Below are positions 23,496-31,637 of a stretch of 64,000 bases of DNA, one piece after another. A model generated the notes under the pieces. It worked only from the letters and a program-made list of their open reading frames with translations. It searched no databases and was not told where the DNA came from. Source of the DNA: Gemmatimonadota bacterium (GTDB taxonomy: Bacteria > Latescibacterota > UBA2968 > GCA-2709665); NCBI GenBank assembly GCA_028874335.1, contig JAPPJY010000095.1, positions 21,464 through 85,463 on the forward strand, in the 5' to 3' direction. Position 1 is the stretch's first letter. Every line of letters starts with the position of its first letter. A program made the translations under genes and the position numbers.

Positions 23496-24765
23496 TGCCA
23501 GCTTCCACTTCCCACGTGTACGAGGCTGACCCGTTGCCATTTTCCACGCGGCAGGTTACCGAATGTCTTCCCGCCCTGTCCGCGACGAATCGCAATGATC
23601 CGCCGTTTCCGGGTATTGCCCTGCCATTGGACGTCCACGAAAACCGGAGGTCCGGATCGTCGACTTCGTCGGCCGCCAATTCCGCGCACCCGACGTGGCG
23701 ATACACCCCGTCGGCGTCCCGCTGGCGCGAGCCGTCCGGCGCGACCCAGCCGTCGTCCATGTCCCGCGCGGAATAGTACATCAGGTATCTGCCCGGCAAC
23801 TTCAAGACGTGCGGGGTGGACGTGTACCGGCCGTCGAACGCTTCCCTTCGCGGGTTCGGGGGAAAGGTCGGCACGTCGTTCTGATAGTACCAGGTGCCGC
23901 CGTCACGGGTCCTCCCGAACGAGATATCAAAGAGTCCGCCCGCCCGGTGACCGCCGAACCACATTGCGAGTTCGTCCCGATCGCGCATCACGAAGGGGTA
24001 CACGCACGAGCGATAGATCCCGCCGTACCGCACCGCGTCGCCTTCGTGTTCCCAGTGCAGACCGTCCCCGGACCGGGCGGAAATGATGTTTTCGGTCATC
24101 TTCAGGTCCGGCGTCTCGGTCGATGGCGCGTTCACCCACATCCTGTATGTCCCGTCGTCCAGTTTCAGGACACACGGCCGCCGCCCGGTACGAAACACCG
24201 GCTCCGGGTGGAACGTCCATGAAATCCCGTCGGGACTCTCGCCGTACCCCACCCGCTGGTTCAACCACGGGCGTCCCTCAGTGTCGATTTCATCGACGGC
24301 GGTAAACCACATCCTGTAAATCTTCGTCTCGAGGTCGTACAGCACGTACGGCGTCTGGAATCGCCAGCCCCACGGAATCGCGTCGTCGGTGGCGATCGGA
24401 TTATCCGGCCGCGGGTCCCAGCGCAGCCCGTCCCTCGACGTGGCGTACCCGAGATGGATGTACGAAGGGTTTCGCGCGTGGTCGGAACTGCCCACGTACC
24501 ACATCTTGAATATGCCGTCCACCCTCAGCACACAGGGCATGTAGAGGATCACCCGGCACCAGTTCTGTCGGGTCGTGGCTGCCGACAGGAGTGGCTCGGG
24601 CAGTCGCTGCCAGGGCTGTGCTTTCGGGAGGCATTGACAGGGCTCTATCTCGAGACGAAGGTCGACGGTCTCACCGGCCTTGACCGAAATCGTCCGCCCC
24701 GTCGGCTCGACGCCGCAGATGCGGGGCACATACCAGGCCGGGACCTCGGGAACTCGCGCCGCCAT
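23488..24765 (-). CDS. Five-bladed propeller glycosidase-like protein with C-terminal Ig-like domain
   Basis: A 425-residue protein. After a short leader (VEPTGRTISVKAGETVDLRL) comes a GH43/GH32-like propeller: CVLRVDGIFKMWYVGSSD, LGYATSRDGLRWDPRPDNPI, YGESPDGISWTFHPEPVF, RSGDGLHWEHEGDAVR and FDGRYTSTPHVLKLPGRYLM. A PKD/Ig-like beta-sandwich of about 70 residues ends it (FSWTSNGRAIPGNGG, GSASYTWEVEAGNG). It shares blade sequences with the 28895-29917 protein. ATG 24765 has AAGGA upstream; the 40 residues before it are basic, low-complexity and repeat-coded. No signal peptide despite the usual extracellular role of Ig-like domains. Confidence 0.78.
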   Translation of the reverse strand: MAARVPEVPAWYVPRICGVEPTGRTISVKAGETVDLRLEIEPCQCLPKAQPWQRLPEPLLSAATTRQNWCRVILYMPCVLRVDGIFKMWYVGSSDHARNPSYIHLGYATSRDGLRWDPRPDNPIATDDAIPWGWRFQTPYVLYDLETKIYRMWFTAVDEIDTEGRPWLNQRVGYGESPDGISWTFHPEPVFRTGRRPCVLKLDDGTYRMWVNAPSTETPDLKMTENIISARSGDGLHWEHEGDAVRYGGIYRSCVYPFVMRDRDELAMWFGGHRAGGLFDISFGRTRDGGTWYYQNDVPTFPPNPRREAFDGRYTSTPHVLKLPGRYLMYYSARDMDDGWVAPDGSRQRDADGVYRHVGCAELAADEVDDPDLRFSWTSNGRAIPGNGGSLRFVADRAGRHSVTCRVENGNGSASYTWEVEAGNG

Positions 24766-24897
24766 TTCATCATCCTTCCGTTGCGAGAAGAGAGTGAAGA
24801 GGAGTGAGGAACGAGAAGTGAGGAAAGAGAGAAAGTCTACAGCGCTGGGAAGGCCGGGGCGCTTTCTCCACTCTCCCCTCAACAATTACCCCTGCGC
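24766..24897. other. Purine-rich spacer with hairpin potential
   Basis: GAGTGAGGAACGAGAAGTGAGG-type repeats on one side and CTTTCTCCACTCTCCCC on the other can pair into a long imperfect hairpin. It resembles the other simple-sequence hairpin spacers of the window. No gene seen. Confidence 0.4.
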
Positions 24898-25851
24898 TCA
24901 TTCCCCCCGAGGTCGGTACCTCGGCGTAAACGCCCGTCCATAGAACAGCGGCATCAACTCATGCGGTACCTGGTCGGTCTGCCCCAGCGACGCCATCTGG
25001 CCGAACTCGTAGTCGGAATGGACCAGCCGCGAAAGCATGATAAGCCGTTCCTTATCCGTCTCGATGTTGATGGTGCGGTGCATCAGCGGACCGTCGGCGA
25101 ACAGCAGCGCAGACCCCCGCCTGGCCGTGGTCTGATGGAAGAACTCGGAATCCGGATGGTCCGTGATATACTGCTTCAAATCGTCGTACGAGAGGTCGAG
25201 TCTGTGACTTCCCGCGAAGATCCCGGTTCCGCCGTCGCCCGGGCCCACGTCTGTGAGATAGAGGATCAAACCGAGGATCTGCGTATGGAACCAGCCATTC
25301 TTGCGGACCGCCCGGTCCTTGTGTCGCGTGACCCCGCCGTGCCATCCCAGGACCGGGGTATCGGAACGCCGGTTGAAGCGGACGGCGACCTGATGGAACC
25401 GGAACGTCCCGCCCAGCAGTTCGGTCGCGATCCCCAGGACGCGCGGCCTGGTCAGCACTGACAGGTAGACGGGGTCCAGCCCCAGCACGTTCTCAATCTC
25501 AAGACGTTCCAGGTGAAGCTCGCCCGAAGCGGTCCTTCTCCGGTTCGCCCGCCAGATCGCCCCGTTCCTGAAGTCCTCGTATTTTCTGGGCGGCGGAGGC
25601 GGCGTGATCTCGTTGTCGCCGGCCGCGTCCAGGATTTCCGCCTTCAATTTGCTGGCTGACGCTTCTATGGACTGCAACTCCGGCTCGGTAAACAGGTCTT
25701 CGACGATGGTGTACCCGAAGAGCTCGAATCGCATCCGCTGTTCCAGCGTCAGGGCAGGGAATGGATAGTCGAATTCCGTTTGCGGCACATCCGAGAATCC
25801 GAACCCGGGATTCGGCGCGGAATATCTGGTTTTCGTCGCTATCTCGGCCAT
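24898..25851 (-). CDS. Phytanoyl-CoA dioxygenase (PhyH) family protein 1
   Basis: A 317-residue protein of the PhyH family of Fe(II)/2-oxoglutarate oxygenases. The N-terminus MRFELFGYTIVEDLFTEPEL is standard. The core reads RFNRRSDTPVLGWHGG, then LILYLTDVGPGDGGTGIFAG and LMHRTINIETDKERLIML, where the last His and Arg would be the distal iron ligand and the 2-oxoglutarate anchor. The first ligand motif is HGG, as in a subset of the family, rather than H-x-D, so the iron site is less certain than in its neighbour. ATG 25851 has GGAGG ten bases upstream. It would hydroxylate a small substrate in the operon's pathway. Confidence 0.85.
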   Translation of the reverse strand: MAEIATKTRYSAPNPGFGFSDVPQTEFDYPFPALTLEQRMRFELFGYTIVEDLFTEPELQSIEASASKLKAEILDAAGDNEITPPPPPRKYEDFRNGAIWRANRRRTASGELHLERLEIENVLGLDPVYLSVLTRPRVLGIATELLGGTFRFHQVAVRFNRRSDTPVLGWHGGVTRHKDRAVRKNGWFHTQILGLILYLTDVGPGDGGTGIFAGSHRLDLSYDDLKQYITDHPDSEFFHQTTARRGSALLFADGPLMHRTINIETDKERLIMLSRLVHSDYEFGQMASLGQTDQVPHELMPLFYGRAFTPRYRPRGE

Positions 25852-25995
25852 CTCGATGCACCTCCAAAGACAATCTGTCCGTTTCGACAGGCTCAACGAA
25901 CCTTATTGAACCCCTGGCTGTACCTCGAACTGAACCCACGGCCGTAACTCGAACTGCCAGTTCGAGCTACCTGATCAAGCAGCCTCATTCCCGAG

Positions 25996-26820
25996 TCAAT
26001 CCCCTGCCCGCACCCAGTGCCGGAAAAGGGGCTTCACCTTTTCGGGCATCGAATCATAGACTTCCTGCGGAACAGGCGGGACCTCTGGCGCATTGAGTCC
26101 GGTGGCCTCCAGCATCCGCTCGCGCGCTTCGGAGCCGGGCATCAGGACACCGGTATCGAGCCACCAGGGCGCGTAGCGAATGACGACCGACACGCGCGGC
26201 TCGTCGGAACGGTTGGGGGCCGTGGCGTGCCACAGCCGGCTGTCCAGCATCAGCACGCTTCCCGCTTCGCCTTCCGCGTTGCATTCGCCGGGAATGGCGC
26301 CGAGCGGGTCGAATCCGTTTCCCCCGCTTGGATTGTTGTTCGAACGGTGGCTGCCGGGAAGAATGAGGGTTCCTCCGTTTTTCGCACTGAAGGGGGAGAG
26401 CATCCATAGCGTGGTGAGGTGCATCACCGCGTCGGGATAGGGCGCGGAGATATGTCCGGCGTTGTTCTGGTTGAAGGGCCAGTCGGCGTGCCACGCGCCG
26501 CGCGGATTACCCGGGAAATTCACCGTTGCGGTTGTGAAGGAGATCCGGACGTGTTCGCCCAGCATTCCCTCGACGACGCCCATGACCCCGGAATCCGCCA
26601 CATAGGGCGCGAAAGACTGCTCCCGGGCGACGAAACCGGAGACGTGGCCGATGCCCTTGTCGTCGAGCGTTTCGGCATTCGCGTGCCGGTGGACGGCATC
26701 CATGACGCTCTCTCTCACCGCGGTGACCCGGTCATTGGGCACAACGTCCTTCACGACACACCAGCCGTTGACGCGCATCTGGTCCAGTTCGCTTTGCATC
26801 CGATTGGCTCCAGAATCCAT
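25996..26820 (-). CDS. Phytanoyl-CoA dioxygenase (PhyH) family protein 2
   Basis: A 274-residue PhyH-family oxygenase with a canonical site: RGAWHADWPFNQNNAGH gives the H-x-D pair, and LDSRLWHATAPNRSDEPRVS gives the distal His and the Arg that binds 2-oxoglutarate. The middle (NGGTLILPGSHRSNNNPSGG) is typical. It is well separated in sequence from the neighbouring PhyH, so the two are not a recent duplication. ATG 26820 is chosen because earlier in-frame codons run into the transporter gene. It lies 53 bases after that gene's stop. Soluble. Confidence 0.88.
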   Translation of the reverse strand: MDSGANRMQSELDQMRVNGWCVVKDVVPNDRVTAVRESVMDAVHRHANAETLDDKGIGHVSGFVAREQSFAPYVADSGVMGVVEGMLGEHVRISFTTATVNFPGNPRGAWHADWPFNQNNAGHISAPYPDAVMHLTTLWMLSPFSAKNGGTLILPGSHRSNNNPSGGNGFDPLGAIPGECNAEGEAGSVLMLDSRLWHATAPNRSDEPRVSVVIRYAPWWLDTGVLMPGSEARERMLEATGLNAPEVPPVPQEVYDSMPEKVKPLFRHWVRAGD

Positions 26821-26873
26821 AAACGTAGCGTCTCCGTTAGATTTGACGGCACGCAAGCCGCCCGTCCCCGTGC

Positions 26874-28868
26874 TCACGGCTGCAGGATCCAGATCCCGCC
26901 CACTTTGCCCGTGATGCTGTCGATGACGATCCACATCCCAAGGCAGACCGCCTCCCCGAGGATGATCCCGACAAAGAACAGCCGGGTCAGCCTGTACAGG
27001 TTGGCGCCTCCGAACCGCAGCACGAGCGACTTGATTCCCCAGGCGAGAAACACGCTGAAGAAGTAGTTGTGCGTATAGGCGATCGTGCTCACGGGCAGCG
27101 CAACCGGGTGCAGCGGCCACGACGGCAGCCGGGAGCGGAGCGCCATCATCAACACCACGACACCCACGCCCAGACCCGTATACAAGAAGCCGGGATAGAA
27201 GATGGGCGAGGGTGAGAGCAGCCTGCGACCGATGTATTCGTCGAACGGCAGCGCGCAGTCGTTCACGTCCCGGAACCAGTAGTCCAGGTTGCGGCCGCCG
27301 TGTTCATATCCCAGCTGGAGCGTGGTATAGCTCGCCGCGATCAGGCCGGCGGCCAGCGCGGCGCCCATCGCCAGCACGAGACCCCGCTTGCGTCCGATCT
27401 CCCGTGCGAGTCTCAGCGCGCCCGAGGCCCTCGGCATGAGCGTATTCAACCGGGTCATCGTCCAGGCGAAGCTGACGCCGAGAGACGTCAGCCCCGTGGG
27501 GCTGAACGCCGCGGAGCCCACGGCGCACACCACGAACTCAGACGGATTCAGCGGAGAATAGGTCACGGAATATCCGGTCTCGCTCACGATGCGGGCGAGC
27601 ACCAGAAAGACGACGAAACTGAAGAAGCCCAGCAGCAGGACGAGATGGGGAGCAATGCCCGCCTGGTAGAGCCAGCATCCGAGATAGAGTGTCCCCGCAA
27701 CGATCCCGGCCACCGCGGACCGGTAGGGGATCACCTCGTCCGAATCGTCCAGGCGCGAGGGGCGGCCCATTGCCCTCGCCCACACCTCGCGCAGGTGCCC
27801 CCGCGCGATCCACAGACTGTAGCCCGCCAGGCCGAGCATGTATCCCATGCCCATCATTGCCAGGAATTCGGATCCCTGGGAACTGTGCCGGCCTACGACC
27901 CCCGAGACCCCGTATGTCTCCGCCCCGACAACGGCCAGAACGCCGCTGATGCACTTCGCGATGACGTTGAACAGCCAGATGCTCAGACTCACGTCCGTAT
28001 TCACGAAATACGAGTACCCAAGGATCGCGAAATGCAGGCCGATATGCAAGGGAATCGCCCGGCGGAAGATCCAGAGAACCGTTCGCAGCTGAATCCGCGG
28101 AAGCGAATAGTAGTACCTCTGAAGCCCGTTCAACAATCCGATCAGGAACGGTACTGCGAACCCGCCCCACATCATCCTGCTGCGGAACAGGGGCCCGACC
28201 GTCCGCACCCCCATCATGCTCATCTCCAACGGCACCTGCATGATTGGGAACGCGAAGCGCTCGTGCTCCTCCCACTGCTTTCTCATGAGAACCGCCAGGC
28301 AGACGAGCACGACGTAGAGCACGACCAGAAACGACCCCCAGCTCCACAAGGGAACCACCCACGACCACCATGGCACCGGGTCGCCGGCGGGAAGGCCGTC
28401 GTACAGCCCCCGTACCGCTTCCGTATCCAGGATCGACAGCCACGGCAGGGCATTGGGCAACACGGCTTCCAGGTGCCGCATTTCCGGCGAGGCGTAGTAG
28501 GTGACGCCCGTCATGAAGCCCAGCAGGGCCTTGGTCATCTTCCATGACGGCATCAGAAACATCAACATGACGTAGACGGCCAGCAACTCGCCCCGCCCCA
28601 GTGAGAAGCGGCGCTTCAGGGCTCCCGCCAGCGGGTTGAGTACCAGCACGAGTACAAAAAAAACGAACAGCACGCCCCGGTCCATATGGTAATTGCCCAT
28701 GAAGGGCCCCTGGACGACCATCCGGTTGTAGGTCAACGCAACGCCCATGAACGCGCAAAGACCCAGTCCGATCAGGAACGCGCGAAGGGTCAGACCGTCT
28801 TCCGAAGGTTCCGGCTGACTCTCCGATTGCGCGTGTTGCTGTGGGTCTTTCGCTCGAGCGCTTTCCAC
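26874..28868 (-). CDS. DUF6785-type multipass membrane protein, putative oligopeptide/small-molecule transporter
   Basis: A 664-residue integral membrane protein with more than ten hydrophobic segments, after a polar 28-residue N-terminus. Conserved-looking blocks include LTYNRMVVQGPFMGNYHMDR, YVMLMFLMPSWKMTKALLGF, ERFAFPIMQVPLEMSMM, ARIVSETGYSVTYSPLNPSE and IAYTHNYFFSVFLAWGIKSL, which recall DUF6785/DUF6784 proteins (distantly OPT-like). Such genes accompany oxygenase and propeller genes in related bacteria. GTG 28868 is supported by GGAGG five bases upstream. It would import the substrate of the operon; this is inference from position. Confidence 0.78.
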   Translation of the reverse strand: MESARAKDPQQHAQSESQPEPSEDGLTLRAFLIGLGLCAFMGVALTYNRMVVQGPFMGNYHMDRGVLFVFFVLVLVLNPLAGALKRRFSLGRGELLAVYVMLMFLMPSWKMTKALLGFMTGVTYYASPEMRHLEAVLPNALPWLSILDTEAVRGLYDGLPAGDPVPWWSWVVPLWSWGSFLVVLYVVLVCLAVLMRKQWEEHERFAFPIMQVPLEMSMMGVRTVGPLFRSRMMWGGFAVPFLIGLLNGLQRYYYSLPRIQLRTVLWIFRRAIPLHIGLHFAILGYSYFVNTDVSLSIWLFNVIAKCISGVLAVVGAETYGVSGVVGRHSSQGSEFLAMMGMGYMLGLAGYSLWIARGHLREVWARAMGRPSRLDDSDEVIPYRSAVAGIVAGTLYLGCWLYQAGIAPHLVLLLGFFSFVVFLVLARIVSETGYSVTYSPLNPSEFVVCAVGSAAFSPTGLTSLGVSFAWTMTRLNTLMPRASGALRLAREIGRKRGLVLAMGAALAAGLIAASYTTLQLGYEHGGRNLDYWFRDVNDCALPFDEYIGRRLLSPSPIFYPGFLYTGLGVGVVVLMMALRSRLPSWPLHPVALPVSTIAYTHNYFFSVFLAWGIKSLVLRFGGANLYRLTRLFFVGIILGEAVCLGMWIVIDSITGKVGGIWILQP

Positions 28869-28894
28869 TCGTCCTCCTCTTCAAGCCCGACATT

Positions 28895-29917
28895 TCAAGT
28901 CCTGCCGCACTCGGCCACGCCGATGTGGCGGTAGATTCCGGCCCTGTCCATGCCAAGCGTGTCGGCGCCCGTCCTGTAGAGGGTACCCCAGTCTCGGGCG
29001 GAGTAGTACATCAGATAGCGGTCCCCGCCGTCGACGACGCACGGCGTGGAGGTATACCGCCCGTCGTAGTCATTGGGATCCCGCGTCGCGGGCAGGGCAG
29101 GTGTGTCGTGGTGGTGGGTCCAGGCAAGGCCATCGGACGACGTGGAGCAGTAGATCTCAAACACGGGGCGGACCAGCGGCGATTCGGACCCCGCGTCGAT
29201 CACGACTTCGCCGCCGGCGGGCCAGGCGCCGTACCACATGATGTATCCCTCGCCGTCGCGCATGACGAATGGATAGACCGTTCCCCTGAGTTTCTCGTTG
29301 AAGCTCACGGCGGGTTCGGGGTCGCGCGTCCAACGGAGGCCGTCCGTGGATTCGAAGCGATAGATGTGATGTACCAGGTCGTCGAAGCATCCGTCGGGCG
29401 TTGGGGATGAGTTCATCCACATCCGGTAGGCGCCCGGACCGTCCTTGATCACGCACGGACGTCGCCCGCTGTGATAGATCGGCTCCGGATGTACGTCCCA
29501 TTTCAGCCCGTCGAGGCTGGTGGCATAACCGAGTTGCTGCTCGAAGCTCACGAGCCAGGTTGGACCGCCCCGGACAACGGAGGACATGATGAACCACATC
29601 TTGAACAGCCCCTCGTCCGCGTCGAAGATCACGTGGGGCGTCTGCCAGGCGTCGCAGGCCGGCAGATCGTCGCGGGTGAGGATGGGGTTGTCCGGGTGCT
29701 CGTTCCAGTGGATTCCGTCGTCCGATTCGGCGAAGCCCACGACCGAATCGTCTGTACGGGTAGCGGTGCCGTGAGCGATGTACCACATCATGTACCTGTC
29801 CGCGACGCGGAGCACCGTCGGGTTGTAGAGTTCAACCCGGCACCAGTCCTGGCGGGTGGTCAGCGCGGACAGAATCGGTTTTTCGCGACGACGCCACTTT
29901 GCAAGATGAAGGGACAT
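28895..29917 (-). CDS. Five-bladed propeller glycosidase-like protein
   Basis: A 340-residue GH43/GH32-like propeller, paralog of the 23488-24765 protein but without the Ig-like tail. Blade motifs: TVLRVADRYMMWYIAHGTAT, VGFAESDDGIHWNEHPDNPI, YATSLDGLKWDVHPEPIYHS, ESTDGLRWTRDPEPAVSF and YDGRYTSTPCVVDGGDRYLM. ATG 29917 has GAGG eight bases upstream, and that Shine-Dalgarno sits right at the edge of a dispersed repeat (29926-30048). It is the first gene of the 29917-22950 operon. No signal peptide, so a cytoplasmic role on an imported compound is expected. Confidence 0.8.
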   Translation of the reverse strand: MSLHLAKWRRREKPILSALTTRQDWCRVELYNPTVLRVADRYMMWYIAHGTATRTDDSVVGFAESDDGIHWNEHPDNPILTRDDLPACDAWQTPHVIFDADEGLFKMWFIMSSVVRGGPTWLVSFEQQLGYATSLDGLKWDVHPEPIYHSGRRPCVIKDGPGAYRMWMNSSPTPDGCFDDLVHHIYRFESTDGLRWTRDPEPAVSFNEKLRGTVYPFVMRDGEGYIMWYGAWPAGGEVVIDAGSESPLVRPVFEIYCSTSSDGLAWTHHHDTPALPATRDPNDYDGRYTSTPCVVDGGDRYLMYYSARDWGTLYRTGADTLGMDRAGIYRHIGVAECGRT

Positions 29918-29925
29918 ATATTCGA

Positions 29926-30048
29926 CCTCAATTCGAAAAAAGACAGCAGGCAAATTTACCACAAAAAGCACAAAAGGTACAAAGGGTTGCAGCGCGAAAG
30001 CGGGGTATGGAGGTCGTTCATAAGGATGAAATTTCCGTTCACGTCCAG
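29926..30048. repeat. Dispersed repeat, family 2, copy B
   Basis: Begins CCTCAATTCGAAAAAAGACA and ends TTTCCGTTCACGTCCAG; matches copy A (22736-22857) block by block. It fills the leader of the propeller gene, and its left edge supplies the GAGG of that gene's ribosome-binding site. Confidence 0.8.
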
Positions 30049-30149
30049 TGGTCTCAAGTGTCCAGAAACTTTCACATCAATTCGCCTCTGTTCTTCTGCA
30101 TATTTTCGACATTCAGGTCCCAGAATAATCGCAGATCACGGTCAATCCA

Positions 30150-31361
30150 CTAAAATCCCGTCAGGGACGTGGAAAGTTCCTCGAGCGAAACGGACTGTTT
30201 CCGCAGGGGGCGCGAGTCCATCGTGCACGCGGTTTCGCGATAGCCGGAGCCGCTGACGATTGCGACGACGACGTCTTCCAGATGGACCTGCCCAGAGTCC
30301 ATCAGACGGGTTGTTCCAGCCAGGCAGGCGCCCGTCGACGGCTCCACGAACAGTCCTTCCCGCCGGCCGCAGGCTTCCTGGGCCGAAAGGGCTTCCTCGT
30401 CCGTGACGGAAACAAAGAACCCGTTCGACGAACGTATGGTCCCCAAGGCTTCCATGCCGTCGGGGGGGTAGCTGTGGGCGAGTTTCACCAGAATCGAAGG
30501 CGGCAGGTTGTCATAAGGCAGCGCCAGCACGTCTTCCCACCGGTTCAATCCGCGTTCGAAGGCCACCTCCAGCGCGTTGTAATCCGCGGGTACCACGCCG
30601 ATCATCCTGGGAACGGAGTCGATGAGTCCGAGCGCCCGGCAGTCTCGGAATCCCCGCCAGACCCCCGAGACTGTACCGCCGCCACCCACGGGAACCACCA
30701 CCCAGTCCGGCGCTTTGCCAAGTTCCTCCACGATCTCGAAGGCGATGGTCTTGTTTCCCTCGGCCTGGTACGGATTGGAATTCCGGCTGGTCGTGCTCAG
30801 ATAGAGTCCCTGTTCACGGCAGACGTCGATCACACCGTGTACGATCGGATCGATCGGCGCCTTCACCTCGACAAGCGCCGCACCCAGGCCGAACATGGGG
30901 TAGAGCCGCTCCGGCGGCGTTCCTTCCGTCATGACCACGACGCTGCGCAACCCCGCCCGCGCGGCAAGCGCGGCGTTCGAGATGCCTGCGCTGCCCGTCG
31001 ATACGATCACGGACACATCCGCGCCGATGGCCTTCGCATGCGTGATCGCGACCGAGAGCGAACGGTCCTTGTGGGATCCGGTGGGGTTGCGGGTCTCGTC
31101 CTTCAGATAGACCCGATGTTCCTCGAAACTCCGTGCCCGCAGCAGCGGGGTACCGCCTTCGCCCAGGGTTACGGCTCCATCGGGGGGGTCTACAGGAAGC
31201 AGGGGCCAGTAGCGCCACATGGTACCGTCGAAGCGGTCGTCCCATGATACGTCGTGATAGCGGTATCGAAACCCCAGGGAACCCGCGCAGATGCCGCAGT
31301 TCAAGGCGGGGGCATCCTGTTGCGCACCGCACGTCAAACAGATCTTTCGAAATCGACTCAC
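30150..31361 (-). CDS. Threonine synthase-like PLP enzyme with N-terminal zinc ribbon
   Basis: A 403-residue fold-type II PLP enzyme. An N-terminal four-Cys ribbon (C8-x2-C11 and C22-x2-C25) precedes the core. The PLP lysine is Lys98 in NPTGSHKDRS, the phosphate loop is VPVGGGGT, and the C-terminal SGSGYRETA closes the site. The substrate loop reads VSTGSAGISNAALA, where threonine synthases and relatives usually have SSGN-A-A, so the substrate may differ from O-phosphohomoserine. Many such ribbon-bearing paralogs in environmental genomes are only threonine-synthase-like. Start is GTG 31361 with AGGGG upstream. Stand-alone gene between catabolic and envelope blocks. Confidence 0.82.
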   Translation of the reverse strand: MSRFRKICLTCGAQQDAPALNCGICAGSLGFRYRYHDVSWDDRFDGTMWRYWPLLPVDPPDGAVTLGEGGTPLLRARSFEEHRVYLKDETRNPTGSHKDRSLSVAITHAKAIGADVSVIVSTGSAGISNAALAARAGLRSVVVMTEGTPPERLYPMFGLGAALVEVKAPIDPIVHGVIDVCREQGLYLSTTSRNSNPYQAEGNKTIAFEIVEELGKAPDWVVVPVGGGGTVSGVWRGFRDCRALGLIDSVPRMIGVVPADYNALEVAFERGLNRWEDVLALPYDNLPPSILVKLAHSYPPDGMEALGTIRSSNGFFVSVTDEEALSAQEACGRREGLFVEPSTGACLAGTTRLMDSGQVHLEDVVVAIVSGSGYRETACTMDSRPLRKQSVSLEELSTSLTGF

Positions 31362-31420
31362 CGTGGACCCCTAACCTTGATTCGATTCGAGATAACCGTT
31401 AAAATGACCGCAAAGTGCAT

Positions 31421-31552
31421 GAATGCGGGGAGACGGGAGACGTAAGACGGTAGATGAGATCATTGCCGGGTATGTTAATCCTCGTTGCCTCCGGCACGAG
31501 AAGAATCCCTACAAGGCTGGAAATCTCTCCCGTCTTACGTCTTGCGTCTCAC
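31421..31552. repeat. Dispersed hairpin repeat, family 1, copy B
   Basis: ATGCGGGGAGACGGGAGACG at the left; CCCGTCTTACGTCTTGCGTC at the right is largely its complement (GACGTAAGACGGG against CCGTCTTACGTC). The core TTGCCTCCGGCACGAGAAG matches copy A at 9265-9398. It fills the spacer upstream of the PorV-gene terminator. Confidence 0.65.
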
Positions 31553-31574
31553 CATGTGGTGGGGCGGGGTGTGG

Positions 31575-31612
31575 ATAAAAAGAAATGGCAATCCCTGAGG
31601 ACCGCCATTTCT
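31575..31612 (-). terminator. Rho-independent terminator of the PorV/PorQ gene
   Basis: AGAAATGGC...GCCATTTCT, a nine-base stem with further inner pairing (TCC-TCA-GGA). On the minus strand it is followed by TTTTT. It begins 26 bases past the stop of the 31638-32591 gene. Confidence 0.8.
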
Positions 31613-31637
31613 CTTTTACAAGATGCTTCCTGAAAAC

